Counted from the stretch's first letter, positions 33,915 to 42,653 are shown. The stretch: DNA of 64,000 nucleotides from Streptomyces sp. NBC_01296 (GCF_035984415.1 NZ_CP130720.1:6138001-6202000); one strand, 5' to 3'. Numbers and translations are program-made. Notes: generated from the sequence alone by a model not told the origin.

Positions 33915-34481
33915 CTACACCACTGCGCCGCGGCCCGGGTCGTCGTCCTCGTCGTCGCCCTGCGACATCCGCGCCACCAGCGTGGCGAAGCCGCCGAGGA
34001 AGCCGCCGATGCCCAGCGTCGTGAGCCACCAGGTCATGTCCCACTGCAGCAGCACGGCGACCAGCAGCAGCACCGGCCCGCCCACCACCGCCAGCCACGC
34101 GAACTTCGCCGTCGTGTCCGCAGGCGGCAGCTCCGGCTCCGGGGGGACGAAGTGGCCCTCGTCCTTCTCGTCCGGCTCCGCCGGCGCGTGGTCCCGGGGC
34201 CCGGTCCCGCCGCCGGGACCGCTCACTCCCACACCCACGCCCGGGGCGAACACCACCGAGCTGCCCAGCGCCGGAGCCGGGGGCTCCTTGTCCGCCGGAG
34301 GCTCCGGAGCCGGCGCGGGCTCCACGTCCTCCTCCGGCAGCATCAGGTTCTCGATCGGCCGGAACGGCCTCGACCCCGGCGGGTCCGGCGGCTCCTGCCC
34401 GTACCCGGCGACGATCGCCGCCCAGGCCGCCTCCTCGTCCAGCGGGGGGACACCCCCCGGGGACTCCTCGTGCTCAGCCAC
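33915..34481 (-). CDS. Membrane protein with acidic, Pro-rich cytoplasmic region
   Basis: The 188-residue protein has a long disordered N-terminal region rich in Glu and Pro (about 1-130). Two hydrophobic helices follow (about 132-150 FAWLAVVGGPVLLLVAVLL and 155-172), then an acidic tail. No domain is recognised. The GTG start at 34481 overlaps the esterase stop by 8 bases, and GGGAGGGG lies just upstream, so the two are coupled. The stop is 24 bases from the convergent EEP gene. Confidence 0.7.
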   Translation of the reverse strand: MAEHEESPGGVPPLDEEAAWAAIVAGYGQEPPDPPGSRPFRPIENLMLPEEDVEPAPAPEPPADKEPPAPALGSSVVFAPGVGVGVSGPGGGTGPRDHAPAEPDEKDEGHFVPPEPELPPADTTAKFAWLAVVGGPVLLLVAVLLQWDMTWWLTTLGIGGFLGGFATLVARMSQGDDEDDDPGRGAVV

Positions 34482-35253
34482 CGCTGGCCGCCCCCTCCCT
34501 GCCGACGCTCTCCGCGAGCCGCCCGACGAACGCATAACTGTCCGCGAAGATCTGCTCCGCGTCGTAGTCCAACGTCGCAACGTGGTAGCTCTGTTCCAGC
34601 AGCGTCTCGGTGACGTCCGTCGACGAGATCCGCGCGAGGATCCGCGCCGAGTCGACCGGCGGCACGACATGGTCCTGCGGGCTGTGCAGCAGCAGCACCG
34701 GCTGCGTCACCTGCGGCAGCTCGGTGTCCAGCATCTGCAGGAACTTCCGCAGCGAGTGCGCGGCCCGGGTCGGGACCCGGTCGTACCCGACCTCGTCCGA
34801 GCCCGGCTTCGCGATGTCGCTCGCGATGCCCGGGGTCGAGCGGATGAAGTGCTTGGCCACCGGGAGGGCGACGGCCAGCGGGTCGTGCACCTTGTTGGCC
34901 GGGTTGACGAGCACGAGCCCGCTGATCGCGTCCCCGTGCTTCGCCGCCAGCCGCAGGCTCAGCGCCCCGCCCATGGACAGGCCGAAGACGAACACCTGCG
35001 TGCACCGGTCCAGCAGTTCCCGCAGCGCGCGGTCGACCTCCGCGTACCAGTCCTGCCAGCCCGTGAGCTGCATGTCCTGCCACCGCGTCCCGTGCCCGGG
35101 CAGCAGCGGCAGCGACACCGTCAGGCCCTGCCCGGCGAGATACTCGGCCCACGGGCGCAGCGACTGCGGGGAACCGGTGAAGCCGTGGCAGAGGAGGACG
35201 CCGACCTCTCCGCCCTCGTGGCGGAACGGCTCGGCTCCAGGGAGGACGGGCAC
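34474..35253 (-). CDS. Alpha/beta-hydrolase, carboxylesterase or monoacylglycerol lipase-like
   Basis: The 259-residue enzyme carries the nucleophile elbow GLSMGG, an acidic residue in LHSPQDHVVP and the catalytic histidine in LEQSYHVATLDYD. The oxyanion segment is LLCHGFTGSP. This matches Est30/monoacylglycerol-lipase-type esterases that hydrolyse short or medium acyl esters. GTG at 35253 has AAGGAGA 7 bases upstream. Its gene is divergent from the plsC-like acyltransferase, so both lipid-active enzymes may share a control region. Confidence 0.87.
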   Translation of the reverse strand: MPVLPGAEPFRHEGGEVGVLLCHGFTGSPQSLRPWAEYLAGQGLTVSLPLLPGHGTRWQDMQLTGWQDWYAEVDRALRELLDRCTQVFVFGLSMGGALSLRLAAKHGDAISGLVLVNPANKVHDPLAVALPVAKHFIRSTPGIASDIAKPGSDEVGYDRVPTRAAHSLRKFLQMLDTELPQVTQPVLLLHSPQDHVVPPVDSARILARISSTDVTETLLEQSYHVATLDYDAEQIFADSYAFVGRLAESVGREGAASGG

Positions 35254-35362
35254 CAGGGTCTCCTTCGACGGGTGGGGGGTGCGTAGCGCTGTGTGACTTC
35301 ACCGTACGCGACGGGGATGACACCGACCAGGGTCGTCGACCGCTCACGCCCGAGCCAGGGGA

Positions 35363-35368
35363 TATGGT
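35363..35368 (+). promoter_or_regulatory. Putative -10 of the acyltransferase gene
   Basis: TATGGT is followed by a small TCTGTTCGACAGA hairpin and the AGGAAGG ribosome binding site. No strong -35 was found. Confidence 0.35.
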
Positions 35369-35398
35369 CTGTTCGACAGACACAGGAAGGCTTTCGAG

Positions 35399-36145
35399 TT
35401 GATCTACGGCGCAATGAAGTTCTCCATCGGGGGTTCCCTGAAGCTCGCCTTCAGGCCGTGGGTGGAGGGCCTCGAGAACATTCCCGCCGAGGGGCCGGCG
35501 ATCCTCGCGAGCAACCACCTGTCGTTCTCCGACTCCTTCTTCCTGCCGGCCGTGCTGGACCGGAAGGTCACCTTCATCGCGAAGGCGGAGTACTTCACCT
35601 CCCCGGGCGTCAAGGGCAAGCTGACGGCCGCCTTCTTCAAGGGCGTCGGTCAGCTCCCGGTGGACCGCTCCGGTGCGCGCGGTGCGGGCGAGGCCGCGAT
35701 CCAGAGCGGCATCGACGTCATCGAGCGCGGGGAGCTGTTCGGTATCTACCCCGAGGGGACGCGTTCACCCGACGGCCGCCTCTACCGCGGCAAGCCCGGC
35801 GGTCTGGCCCGGGTGGCCCTGGCCACCGGTGCGCCGGTGATCCCCGTGGCGATGATCGACACGGAGAAGATCCAGCCGCCCGGCAAGGTCGTCCCGAAGC
35901 TGATGCGCCCGGGCATCCGGATCGGCAAGCCGCTGGACTTCAGCCGCTACCAGGGCATGGACAACGACCGCTTCATCCTGCGCTCGGTGACCGACGAGGT
36001 CATGTACGAGATCATGAAGCTCTCCGGCCAGGAGTACGTCGACATCTACGCGACGGCCGCCAAGCGCCAGATCGCGGACGCGGAGAAGGCCGAGAAGGCC
36101 GCCAAGGCCGCCGCCGAGAAGAGCGCAGGCAAGAGCGCCGAATAG
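35399..36145 (+). CDS. 1-acyl-sn-glycerol-3-phosphate acyltransferase (PlsC family)
   Basis: The 248-residue protein acylates lysophosphatidic acid or a related lysolipid. The catalytic NHLSFSD (His40 to Asp45, HX4D) and the phosphate-binding YPEGTRSPDG (Glu119) are present. The C-terminus is a Lys/Ala/Glu-rich helix. TTG at 35399 is used, with AGGAAGG 8 bases upstream; ATG at 35414 is possible but too far from that site. Position matches M. tuberculosis Rv2182c. It is followed after 58 bases by the histidine kinase gene. Confidence 0.9.
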   Translation: MIYGAMKFSIGGSLKLAFRPWVEGLENIPAEGPAILASNHLSFSDSFFLPAVLDRKVTFIAKAEYFTSPGVKGKLTAAFFKGVGQLPVDRSGARGAGEAAIQSGIDVIERGELFGIYPEGTRSPDGRLYRGKPGGLARVALATGAPVIPVAMIDTEKIQPPGKVVPKLMRPGIRIGKPLDFSRYQGMDNDRFILRSVTDEVMYEIMKLSGQEYVDIYATAAKRQIADAEKAEKAAKAAAEKSAGKSAE

Positions 36146-36203
36146 CGGAGCAGGGCGGGCAGGCGGGCAGAACGGGCGGCACCGCCCGCACGGGGTGGGG
36201 GAG

Positions 36204-37415
36204 ATGGCGAAACGCGAACGCGTCGTGCGCATGTCGGTCGAGCAGCCGCTGTGGCGGGCCCTGACGGCCTACCGGCTGATCACCATGGTCTACGCGGCCC
36301 TGCTGTTCGCCTCGGCGTACAAGGACTTCGACCGCCCCTGGGTTGCGGCCGGCTACCTCGCCGTGCTCGCCGTCTGGACCGTGGCCACCCACCGCAAGGT
36401 GGCGAACGCCGTCAGCTGCACCAAGCGGTTCCTCGGGGCCGACCTCACCGTCGCCCTCGTCGGGATCCTGCTCACCCCTGTCGCGGACACGTACGAGCGG
36501 ATCGCCGCGGGCGGCCCCACCCTCCCCAGCATCTGGACGGCGGGCTCCGTCCTCGCCTTCGCGATCAAGGGCGGCTGGCGCTGGGCGGGATTCGCCTCGA
36601 CCTTCGTGGCCGCGGCCAACGTCCTCGTCCACGGCGGCAATCCCACCCGCGACACCCTGCACAACGTGCTGCTGGTCTGGGTCGCCTCCATCGCCATCGG
36701 GTACGTCGTCGAGGTCGCCCGGGCCAGTGAGGCCACCCTCGCCCGAGCCCTGGAGATCGAGGCCGCCACCCGCGAACGCGAGCGCCTGGCCCGCGACATC
36801 CACGACGGGGTCCTCCAGGTCCTCGCCATGGTCCAGCGGCGCGGCACCGAGCTGGGCGGCGAGGCCGCCGAGCTCGGCCGGATGGCCGGGGAGCAGGAGG
36901 TGGCGCTGCGCACCCTGGTCTCCAGCGGGCTGCTGCCCACCTCCCGGATCTCCCGCGACGAGTCGCTCGGCGCGCTGGTGGACGCGTACGACGTGGAGGA
37001 GCCCGGCGCCGACGAGGGCGAGCTGGATCTGCGGACCCTCCTCGCCCCGCACGCAGGATCCCGGGTCAGCTTCGCCGAGCCGGGCACGCCGGTGCTGCTG
37101 CCGGTGCCCGCGGCCAAGGAGCTGGCCGCCGCGGTCGGCGCCGCCCTCGACAACGTGCGCAAGCACGCCGGGGACGGGGCCAGGGCCTGGATCCTGGTCG
37201 AGGACTGGGGCGACGAGGTGATCGTGACCGTCCGCGACGACGGCCCCGGTATCCCGGCGGGCCGGCTCGACCAGGCCGAGGGCGAGGGCCGGATGGGCGT
37301 GGCCCTGTCCATCCGCGGCCGGCTGCGGGACCTCGGCGGCAGCGCCGAGCTGGTGTCCGTCCCCGGGCAGGGCACCGAAGTGGAACTGAAAGTACCTAGG
37401 GGGAGAACCCAGTGA
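36204..37415 (+). CDS. macS: Sensor histidine kinase (MacS-like)
   Basis: The 403-residue membrane kinase has about five hydrophobic segments in its first 170 residues. A HisKA_3 dimerisation helix follows, with the phosphorylated histidine in ERLARDIHDGVLQ, then a HATPase domain with N-box NVRKHAG and G-box DDGPGIPAGRL. It matches, from memory, the MacRS system of S. coelicolor, which controls morphogenesis and actinorhodin. The start is uncertain: ATG at 36204 directly abuts GGGGGAG, GTG at 36195 and ATG at 36231 are alternatives. The stop overlaps macR by GTGA. Confidence 0.85.
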   Translation: MAKRERVVRMSVEQPLWRALTAYRLITMVYAALLFASAYKDFDRPWVAAGYLAVLAVWTVATHRKVANAVSCTKRFLGADLTVALVGILLTPVADTYERIAAGGPTLPSIWTAGSVLAFAIKGGWRWAGFASTFVAAANVLVHGGNPTRDTLHNVLLVWVASIAIGYVVEVARASEATLARALEIEAATRERERLARDIHDGVLQVLAMVQRRGTELGGEAAELGRMAGEQEVALRTLVSSGLLPTSRISRDESLGALVDAYDVEEPGADEGELDLRTLLAPHAGSRVSFAEPGTPVLLPVPAAKELAAAVGAALDNVRKHAGDGARAWILVEDWGDEVIVTVRDDGPGIPAGRLDQAEGEGRMGVALSIRGRLRDLGGSAELVSVPGQGTEVELKVPRGRTQ

Positions 37416-38110
37416 GCCAGACCGACGCGCCCAACGAGCCGAACGAGCTCGGCGCGATCAAGGTGATGGTCGTCGACGACCATCCGATGTGGCGGGACGC
37501 GGTCGCCCGCGACCTGGCCGCCGCGGGCTTCGACGTGGTCGCCACGGCCGGCGACGGCCCCGAGGCGGTCCGCCGGGCCGTGCCCGCCGCCCCCCACGTC
37601 CTGGTCCTCGACCTCAACCTGCCGGGCATGCCCGGGGTGCAGGTCTGCAAGGAGCTCGTCGGCGCCAACCCCGCGCTGCGCGTCCTGGTGCTGTCCGCCA
37701 GCGGTGAGCACGCCGACGTCCTGGAGGCCGTGAAGTCCGGCGCGACCGGCTACCTGCTCAAGTCCGCGGGCGCCCAGGAGCTGATCGACGCGGTCCGCCG
37801 CACCGCGGCCGGCGACCCGGTGTTCACCCCGGGCCTGGCCGGGCTGGTGCTCGGCGAGTACCGGCGCCTGGCCACCGACCCGGCGCCCGCCGCCCCCGAC
37901 GAGCCGAAGGCCCCGCAACTGACCGACCGGGAGACCGAGGTGCTGCGGCTGGTGGCCAAGGGGCTCTCGTACAAGCAGATCGCGGAGCGCCTCGTCATCT
38001 CCCACCGCACGGTGCAGAACCATGTGCAGAACACCCTCGGCAAGCTCCAGTTGCACAACCGGGTGGAGCTCGTCCGGTACGCGATAGAGCGTGGCCTCGA
38101 CGACGCGTAA
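37412..38110 (+). CDS. macR: NarL/FixJ-type response regulator (MacR-like)
   Basis: The 232-residue regulator has a complete receiver (acidic pair VDDHP, phosphoacceptor Asp67 in VLVLDLNLPG, switch SAS, Lys in LLKSAG) and a C-terminal LuxR-type helix-turn-helix (TDRETEVLRLVAKGLSYKQIAERLVISHRTVQNHV). It would be phosphorylated by the kinase encoded just upstream, with which it overlaps by four bases. By analogy with MacR it should control envelope or developmental genes; its direct targets are not visible here. Confidence 0.9.
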   Translation: MSQTDAPNEPNELGAIKVMVVDDHPMWRDAVARDLAAAGFDVVATAGDGPEAVRRAVPAAPHVLVLDLNLPGMPGVQVCKELVGANPALRVLVLSASGEHADVLEAVKSGATGYLLKSAGAQELIDAVRRTAAGDPVFTPGLAGLVLGEYRRLATDPAPAAPDEPKAPQLTDRETEVLRLVAKGLSYKQIAERLVISHRTVQNHVQNTLGKLQLHNRVELVRYAIERGLDDA

Positions 38111-38214
38111 CAGGGGACGCGCACGGTGTCGTACGTCGTACTTACGTCCTCGTACGAGTGAACGGGGGGACGCAACGCCCCGTAATTCCACCGGAATTGA
38201 CCCTTCGCAGGCCC

Positions 38215-38242
38215 TTGCTGTGACCTGAGTCACCACTAGCGT
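38215..38242 (+). promoter_or_regulatory. Promoter of the pfkA upstream ORF and pfkA
   Basis: TTGCTG (38215-38220) and TAGCGT (38237-38242) are spaced by 16 bases. The -10 lies 7 bases before ATG at 38250, so the mRNA would begin at the start codon of the upstream ORF. Confidence 0.5.
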
Positions 38243-38249
38243 GACCGTC

Positions 38250-38291
38250 ATGCGGGCTCGGTGGGCCCTGTGGCGAAGGGAAATTCCATGA
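38250..38291 (+). CDS. Leaderless 13-codon upstream ORF overlapping pfkA
   Basis: ATG at 38250 opens a frame encoding MRARWALWRREIP, whose TGA (38289-38291) overlaps the pfkA ATG (38288) as ATGA. The -10 hexamer is 7 bases upstream, so the ORF is predicted to be read from a leaderless mRNA. GAAGGG inside it is the pfkA ribosome binding site. Translation of this peptide could couple or limit pfkA expression. It contains two tryptophan codons and several arginine codons. Confidence 0.5.
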   Translation: MRARWALWRREIP

Positions 38292-39316
38292 AGGTCGGAG
38301 TGCTGACGGGCGGCGGCGACTGCCCGGGGCTCAACGCGGTGATCCGGGCCGTCGTCCGCAAGGGCGTCCAGGAGTACGCGTGCGAGTTCATCGGCTTCAA
38401 GGACGGCTGGCGCGGCGCGGTCGAGGGGGACGTCGTCCCGCTCGGCATCTCCGCCGTCCGCGGCATCCTGCCGCGCGGCGGCACCATCCTCGGCTCCTCG
38501 CGGACCAACCCGTTCAAGCAGGAGAACGGGGTCCGGCAGATCAAGGAGAACCTCGCGAAGTACGATGTCGAGGCCCTCGTCGCGATCGGCGGCGAGGACA
38601 CGCTGGGCGTGGCGGCCAAGCTGTACGGGGAGTACGGCATCCCGTGCGTCGGCGTCCCGAAGACCATCGACAACGACCTGTCGGCCACGGACTACACCTT
38701 CGGCTTCGACACGGCGGTGGGCATCGCCACGGAGGCCATCGACCGGCTGCACACCACGGCCGAGTCGCACATGCGGGTGCTGGTCGTCGAGGTGATGGGC
38801 CGGCACGCGGGCTGGATCGCCCTGCACTCGGGGCTGGCGGGCGGCGCCAACGTCATCCTCATCCCGGAGCAGCGCTTCGACGTGGACCAGGTGTGCGCGT
38901 GGGTGACCTCGCGGTTCAAGGCGAGCTACGCGCCGATCGTGGTGGTCGCCGAGGGGGCCATGCCCAAGGACGGGGAGATGGTGCTGAAGGACGCCACCAC
39001 CGACTCGTTCGGGCACGTCCGGCTGTCGGGCGTGGGGGAGTGGCTGGCCAAGGAGATCGAGGCGCGGACCGGCAAGGAGGCCCGGACCACGGTGCTCGGG
39101 CACATCCAGCGCGGCGGCACGCCGAGCGCGTTCGACCGGTGGCTGGCGACGCGGTTCGGGCTGCACGCGATCGACGCCGTGCACGACGGTGACTTCGGGA
39201 AGATGGTCGCGCTGAAGGGGACGGACATCGTGCGGGTGCCGATCGCGGACGCGACGGCGAGGCTGAAGACGGTGGACCCGGCGCTGTACGAGGAGGTCGG
39301 GGTGTTCTTCGGCTGA
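38288..39316 (+). CDS. pfkA: 6-phosphofructokinase (group III, actinobacterial)
   Basis: The 342-residue enzyme phosphorylates fructose 6-phosphate in glycolysis. It has GGGDCPGLNAVIR (nucleotide/metal), PKTIDNDL with the catalytic aspartate, and GHIQRGGTPSAFDR. Phosphoryl-donor positions read GGEDT (Asp where E. coli ATP-PFK has Gly104) and PKTIDND (Lys at E. coli Gly124). Both are the residues of PPi-dependent enzymes, although actinobacterial relatives with the Lys can be ATP-dependent. S. coelicolor has several isozymes; this corresponds by synteny to SCO2119 from memory. GAAGGGA precedes ATG at 38288. Confidence 0.92.
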   Translation: MKVGVLTGGGDCPGLNAVIRAVVRKGVQEYACEFIGFKDGWRGAVEGDVVPLGISAVRGILPRGGTILGSSRTNPFKQENGVRQIKENLAKYDVEALVAIGGEDTLGVAAKLYGEYGIPCVGVPKTIDNDLSATDYTFGFDTAVGIATEAIDRLHTTAESHMRVLVVEVMGRHAGWIALHSGLAGGANVILIPEQRFDVDQVCAWVTSRFKASYAPIVVVAEGAMPKDGEMVLKDATTDSFGHVRLSGVGEWLAKEIEARTGKEARTTVLGHIQRGGTPSAFDRWLATRFGLHAIDAVHDGDFGKMVALKGTDIVRVPIADATARLKTVDPALYEEVGVFFG

Positions 39317-39390
39317 GCCGGAGCGGGCGAGCGGGCTGTGGGTCGTATCGGGCCGCAAGGTGACGAAACGACCCATGGTCCGTTTCCTCT

Positions 39391-40302
39391 GTCTTCTTCT
39401 GTCTTCTCGGCGAGGACACCGCCCCGATCGCGGCCGGGTACGAGATCGTCTCGTCGAGCGTGAACGCGGAGCTGCACGGGCGCGTGCTGCGGACCCTGGC
39501 CGGGGGCGGGACGAAGATGATCGCCCAGCGGTCCACCGGCTTCAACAACATCGACCTGGACGTCGCCCGGCAGCTCGGCATCACCGTGAGCCGGGTCTCG
39601 TACTACTCCCCCTACTCCGTAGCCGAGTTCGCGTGGACGCTGGCGATGGCCGTGAACCGGCGGATCGTCCGGGCATCGAACCGGACGCGGGATTTCGACT
39701 TCCGGCTGAACGGGCTGATGGGCCGCGACATGCGGGGCCGCACCGTGGGCGTGCTCGGCACCGGCAAGATCGGCGAGGCGTTCACCCGGATCGCGCACGG
39801 CTTCGGCATGAACCTGCTGGGCTGGGACGTCGTGCAGAACCCGGCGTGCGTGGAGCTGGGCATGAAGTACGTGGACAAGGAGGAGCTGCTCACGTCCGCG
39901 GACCTGGTCAGCCTGCACGTCCCGCTGCTGGAGTCGACGCACCACGTCATCGACGCGGCCGCACTGCGGATGATGAAGGACGACGCGATCCTGGTGAACT
40001 CCAGCCGCGGCGGGCTGATCGACGCGGAAGCGCTGGTGTCGGAGCTGCGGTCCGGGCGCTTCGAGGGGGTCGGGCTGGACGTGTACGAGGCGGAGGCCGG
40101 GCTGTTCTTCCTGGACAAGTCCCTGGAGGCCGTCGAGGACGACACCCTGGCACGCCTGATCACGTTCCCGAACGTGCTGGTCACCTCGCACCCGGCGTAC
40201 TACACGCACGACGCGGTGGGTCAGATCGTCGAGACGACGGTCCGGAACGTGGTGGACTACCTGGCGGGGCGGAGGTCGGAGAACACGCTGTCCCCCGAGT
40301 GA
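39391..40302 (+). pseudogene. 5'-truncated LdhA-like D-2-hydroxyacid dehydrogenase
   Basis: Similarity to E. coli-type D-lactate dehydrogenase LdhA begins mid-domain in frame at VFFCLLGEDTAP and continues to ENTLSPE. The NAD motif GTGKIG and catalytic residues Arg (NSSRGGLID), Glu (DVYEAEAG) and His (TSHPAYY) are intact. The first 25-30 residues of the fold are missing, and an in-frame stop lies at 39361-39363. The first in-frame start is GTG 39460, without a ribosome binding site. An ATG at 39375 opens another frame (MVRFLCLLLSS) that would need a +1 shift. It is a decaying gene, a frameshift or an error. Confidence 0.6.
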
Positions 40303-40358
40303 CGGGAGTTCGTGCGGAGTTCAGGCCGGCGCCATGTGCGCGGCGCGGGTGCATGGCC

Positions 40359-40364
40359 TAGATT
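40359..40364 (+). promoter_or_regulatory. -10 hexamer for leaderless expression
   Basis: TAGATT lies 7 bases before GTG at 40372, which has no ribosome binding site. This fits leaderless initiation. Confidence 0.5.
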
Positions 40365-40371
40365 CGGCCGC

Positions 40372-40656
40372 GTGGACATACCTTTCTGGGGCCGTTGGAT
40401 CTTGGTGGCCGCCGCCGCCGTACAGCTCGTGTACGCCCTGCGGGCCCTGCGGCCCGCGCTGCGTTCCCGGCCCGGGGAGAAGGCGGACGCGTGGCTGGCG
40501 TTCGCGGATCCGGCCGTGGGCGCGCCGGTGTCGCTGGCGCTGGCCTTCGGGAACATGACGCTGGTCCTGGCCGGTCTGGCCGTGCTGGGCCCGATCCTGA
40601 CCTGGCAGCTGGCGCGGAGGATCCTGTCCCGCCGCACGAGGCCGGGCCCGGCCTGA
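40372..40656 (+). CDS. Small two-helix membrane protein
   Basis: The 94-residue protein has two hydrophobic segments (about residues 4-24 and 48-72) and a basic C-terminus, RRILSRRTRPGPA. No known domain is recognised. GTG at 40372 is chosen from the TAGATT hexamer 7 bases upstream and the plausible start MDIPFWGRW; GTG at 40312 would add an Arg-rich leader unlike a real protein. It is convergent with trpEG. Confidence 0.65.
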   Translation: MDIPFWGRWILVAAAAVQLVYALRALRPALRSRPGEKADAWLAFADPAVGAPVSLALAFGNMTLVLAGLAVLGPILTWQLARRILSRRTRPGPA

Positions 40657-40663
40657 CGCCCCC

Positions 40664-40694
40664 CCGCTGCGCGGGGCAGGGCCCCGCGCAGCGG
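40664..40694. terminator. Bidirectional terminator before trpEG end
   Basis: CCGCTGCGCGGGG (40664-40676) pairs perfectly with CCCCGCGCAGCGG (40682-40694), and C77-G81 can add a pair, leaving a 3-base loop. It lies between convergent genes. Confidence 0.8.
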
Positions 40695-40698
40695 TCAC

Positions 40699-42594
40699 CT
40701 AGACCGTGGCCGTCGTCACCGCGACCAGGAGCTCGCGGAGCAGGTCGGCGCCCCGGAGGGTGAGGATCGATTCCGGGTGGAACTGGACACCTGCGAAGGC
40801 GGAGGCGCGGAGGGCGTGGACCTCGGCCGTCGCCGGGTCGCGCGAGATCTCCACGCCCCGCTCCGCCAGGCGCGCGGCCTGCTCGTCGGGGCAGTGCGCC
40901 GTGTACGTGTTGTAGAAGCCCACCACCTCTTCCCTCCCGAAGAAGTCGATCCGCGTCTGCGCCCCCTGCGCCGGCTCCGCCTTGCGGATCAGCGGCAGGC
41001 CCAGCTCCGCCGCCAGCAGTTCGTGCCCCAGGCAGACCCCGAGCAGGCCGCGGCGGTGCCCGGCCAGCAGTGCGCCGGCCAGCCCGCGCAGCATCCGCAT
41101 CTTCGGGTCGGCCGCGTCCGCCGGATTCCCCGGCCCCGGGCCCAGGACGACCGGGCCGGTCCAGGACAGGGCCGTCTCCCGCAGCCCGGGATCGTCGTAG
41201 CGGCGTACCGTCACCTCCAGCCCCGTCACCCGCAGCACATGGGCCAGCATCGCCGTGAAGGTGTCCTCCCCGTCCACCACCAGCGCGTGGCCGACCCGGG
41301 CCGGCGGCCGGTCCTGCATCCGGAGCCAGAACGGCGCCAGGTCCTGGCGGCGCGCCGCCAGGGCCGCCTGGACCCGGGGGTCGGCCGCGAGGCCGGTCGC
41401 CCCGAACGCCGGCCGCGGGGCCGCCGGGCGGACCCCGAGCGCGGCCAGTACCCCGGCCGCCTTCGCGTGCGTCTCCGCGACCTCGCCCGCCGGGTCCGAG
41501 TGCCGGACCAGCGTGGCGCCCACCGCCACCCGCAGCGCGCCGTCCGCCGCGATGTCCGCGGTCCGGATCAGGATCGGGGAGTCCAGCGTCTGGGACCCCG
41601 AGGCGTCCACGCCCAGCAGCGCCAGCGCCCCCGCGTAGTAGCCGCGCCCGCCGGCCTCGTACCGCTCGATCACCCGGCAGGCGTTCTGCACCGGCGAACC
41701 GGTCACCGTCGCCGCGAACATCGTCTCGCGCAGCACCTCCCGTACGTCCAGCGAGGACCGGCCGCGCAGCTCGTACTCGGTGTGCGCGAGGTGCGCCATC
41801 TCCTTCAGCCGCGGACCGACGACGGCCCCGCCCCGGTCGCCGACCGTGCACATCATCTTCAGTTCCTCGTCCACGACCATGGACAGCTCCTCGGTCTCCT
41901 TGCGGTCGCCGAGGAAGGCGAGGAGGGACTCGGCCGTCGGGCCCCCGGCCGGATAGCGGTAGGTCCCGCTGATCGGGTTCATCACGACCGTGCTGCCGGA
42001 CATCCGCACGTGCACCTCGGGGCTGGCCCCGACCAGCGTCCGGTCACCGGTGTGCACGACGTACGTCCAGTACGCACCCCGCTCGCCCAGCAGCAGCCGC
42101 CGGAACAGCGCGAGCGCGTCGGCCCGCCCGAAGCCGTCGATCCGGCCCTCGTACGTGCGCCGGATGACGAAGTTCGCGCCCTCGCCGCGGCCGATCTCGT
42201 CCCGGATCACCCGCTCGACGGTCGCCGCGTACTCCTCGTCGGGCACGTCGAAGCCGCCGGCCTCGACCCGCACCGGGTGGTCCGGCAGCGCGGCCAGTGC
42301 CTCCGCGAGGGGGACCTCGTACGCCTCCTCGGCGGCCAGCACGCTCAGCGGCGTGCCGTCGTCGCGTACGTCGAACCCGCGCTCGCGGATCTGCCGGAAC
42401 GGGACGAGGGCGAGGGTGGGCAGCTCCCGTACGGGCAGCTCGGCGAGGAGCCCGGCCTCGTGGACCGGGCCGGTCAGCACCTCGACGGTGTCGTGGTCGC
42501 GGCCGGGGGTCCGGCGGCGCAGCAGGGCGAACGGCGGGCAGGAGTCGTCGAGCAGCTCGAGCAGGCGGCTGGGCGCCGGGCGGCTGGTATCCAT
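40699..42594 (-). CDS. trpEG: Fused anthranilate synthase (TrpE-TrpG)
   Basis: The 631-residue protein joins a chorismate-binding TrpE domain (about 1-415) to a class I glutamine amidotransferase (about 435-631). The synthase carries GSPEVHVRMSGSTVVMNPISGTYR and LSMVVDEELKMM. The amidotransferase triad is Cys521 (GVCLGHE), His606 and Glu608 (QFHPESI). It converts chorismate and glutamine to anthranilate, the first step of tryptophan synthesis. ATG at 42594 has GGAGAAGGA about 10 bases upstream. A tryptophan leader peptide and hairpin precede it. Such fusions also occur in phenazine pathways, but the WWW leader supports tryptophan synthesis. Confidence 0.93.
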   Translation of the reverse strand: MDTSRPAPSRLLELLDDSCPPFALLRRRTPGRDHDTVEVLTGPVHEAGLLAELPVRELPTLALVPFRQIRERGFDVRDDGTPLSVLAAEEAYEVPLAEALAALPDHPVRVEAGGFDVPDEEYAATVERVIRDEIGRGEGANFVIRRTYEGRIDGFGRADALALFRRLLLGERGAYWTYVVHTGDRTLVGASPEVHVRMSGSTVVMNPISGTYRYPAGGPTAESLLAFLGDRKETEELSMVVDEELKMMCTVGDRGGAVVGPRLKEMAHLAHTEYELRGRSSLDVREVLRETMFAATVTGSPVQNACRVIERYEAGGRGYYAGALALLGVDASGSQTLDSPILIRTADIAADGALRVAVGATLVRHSDPAGEVAETHAKAAGVLAALGVRPAAPRPAFGATGLAADPRVQAALAARRQDLAPFWLRMQDRPPARVGHALVVDGEDTFTAMLAHVLRVTGLEVTVRRYDDPGLRETALSWTGPVVLGPGPGNPADAADPKMRMLRGLAGALLAGHRRGLLGVCLGHELLAAELGLPLIRKAEPAQGAQTRIDFFGREEVVGFYNTYTAHCPDEQAARLAERGVEISRDPATAEVHALRASAFAGVQFHPESILTLRGADLLRELLVAVTTATV

Positions 42595-42653
42595 GGGGCG
42601 GGCGTCCTTCTCCATCGGAGGGGTGAAGAGGAGCGGCCGGGCCCGGAAAGCAC

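Noticed and set aside
36353..39376. 1007-codon minus-strand open frame
   Set aside because: Antisense to macS, macR and pfkA, all with clear motifs.
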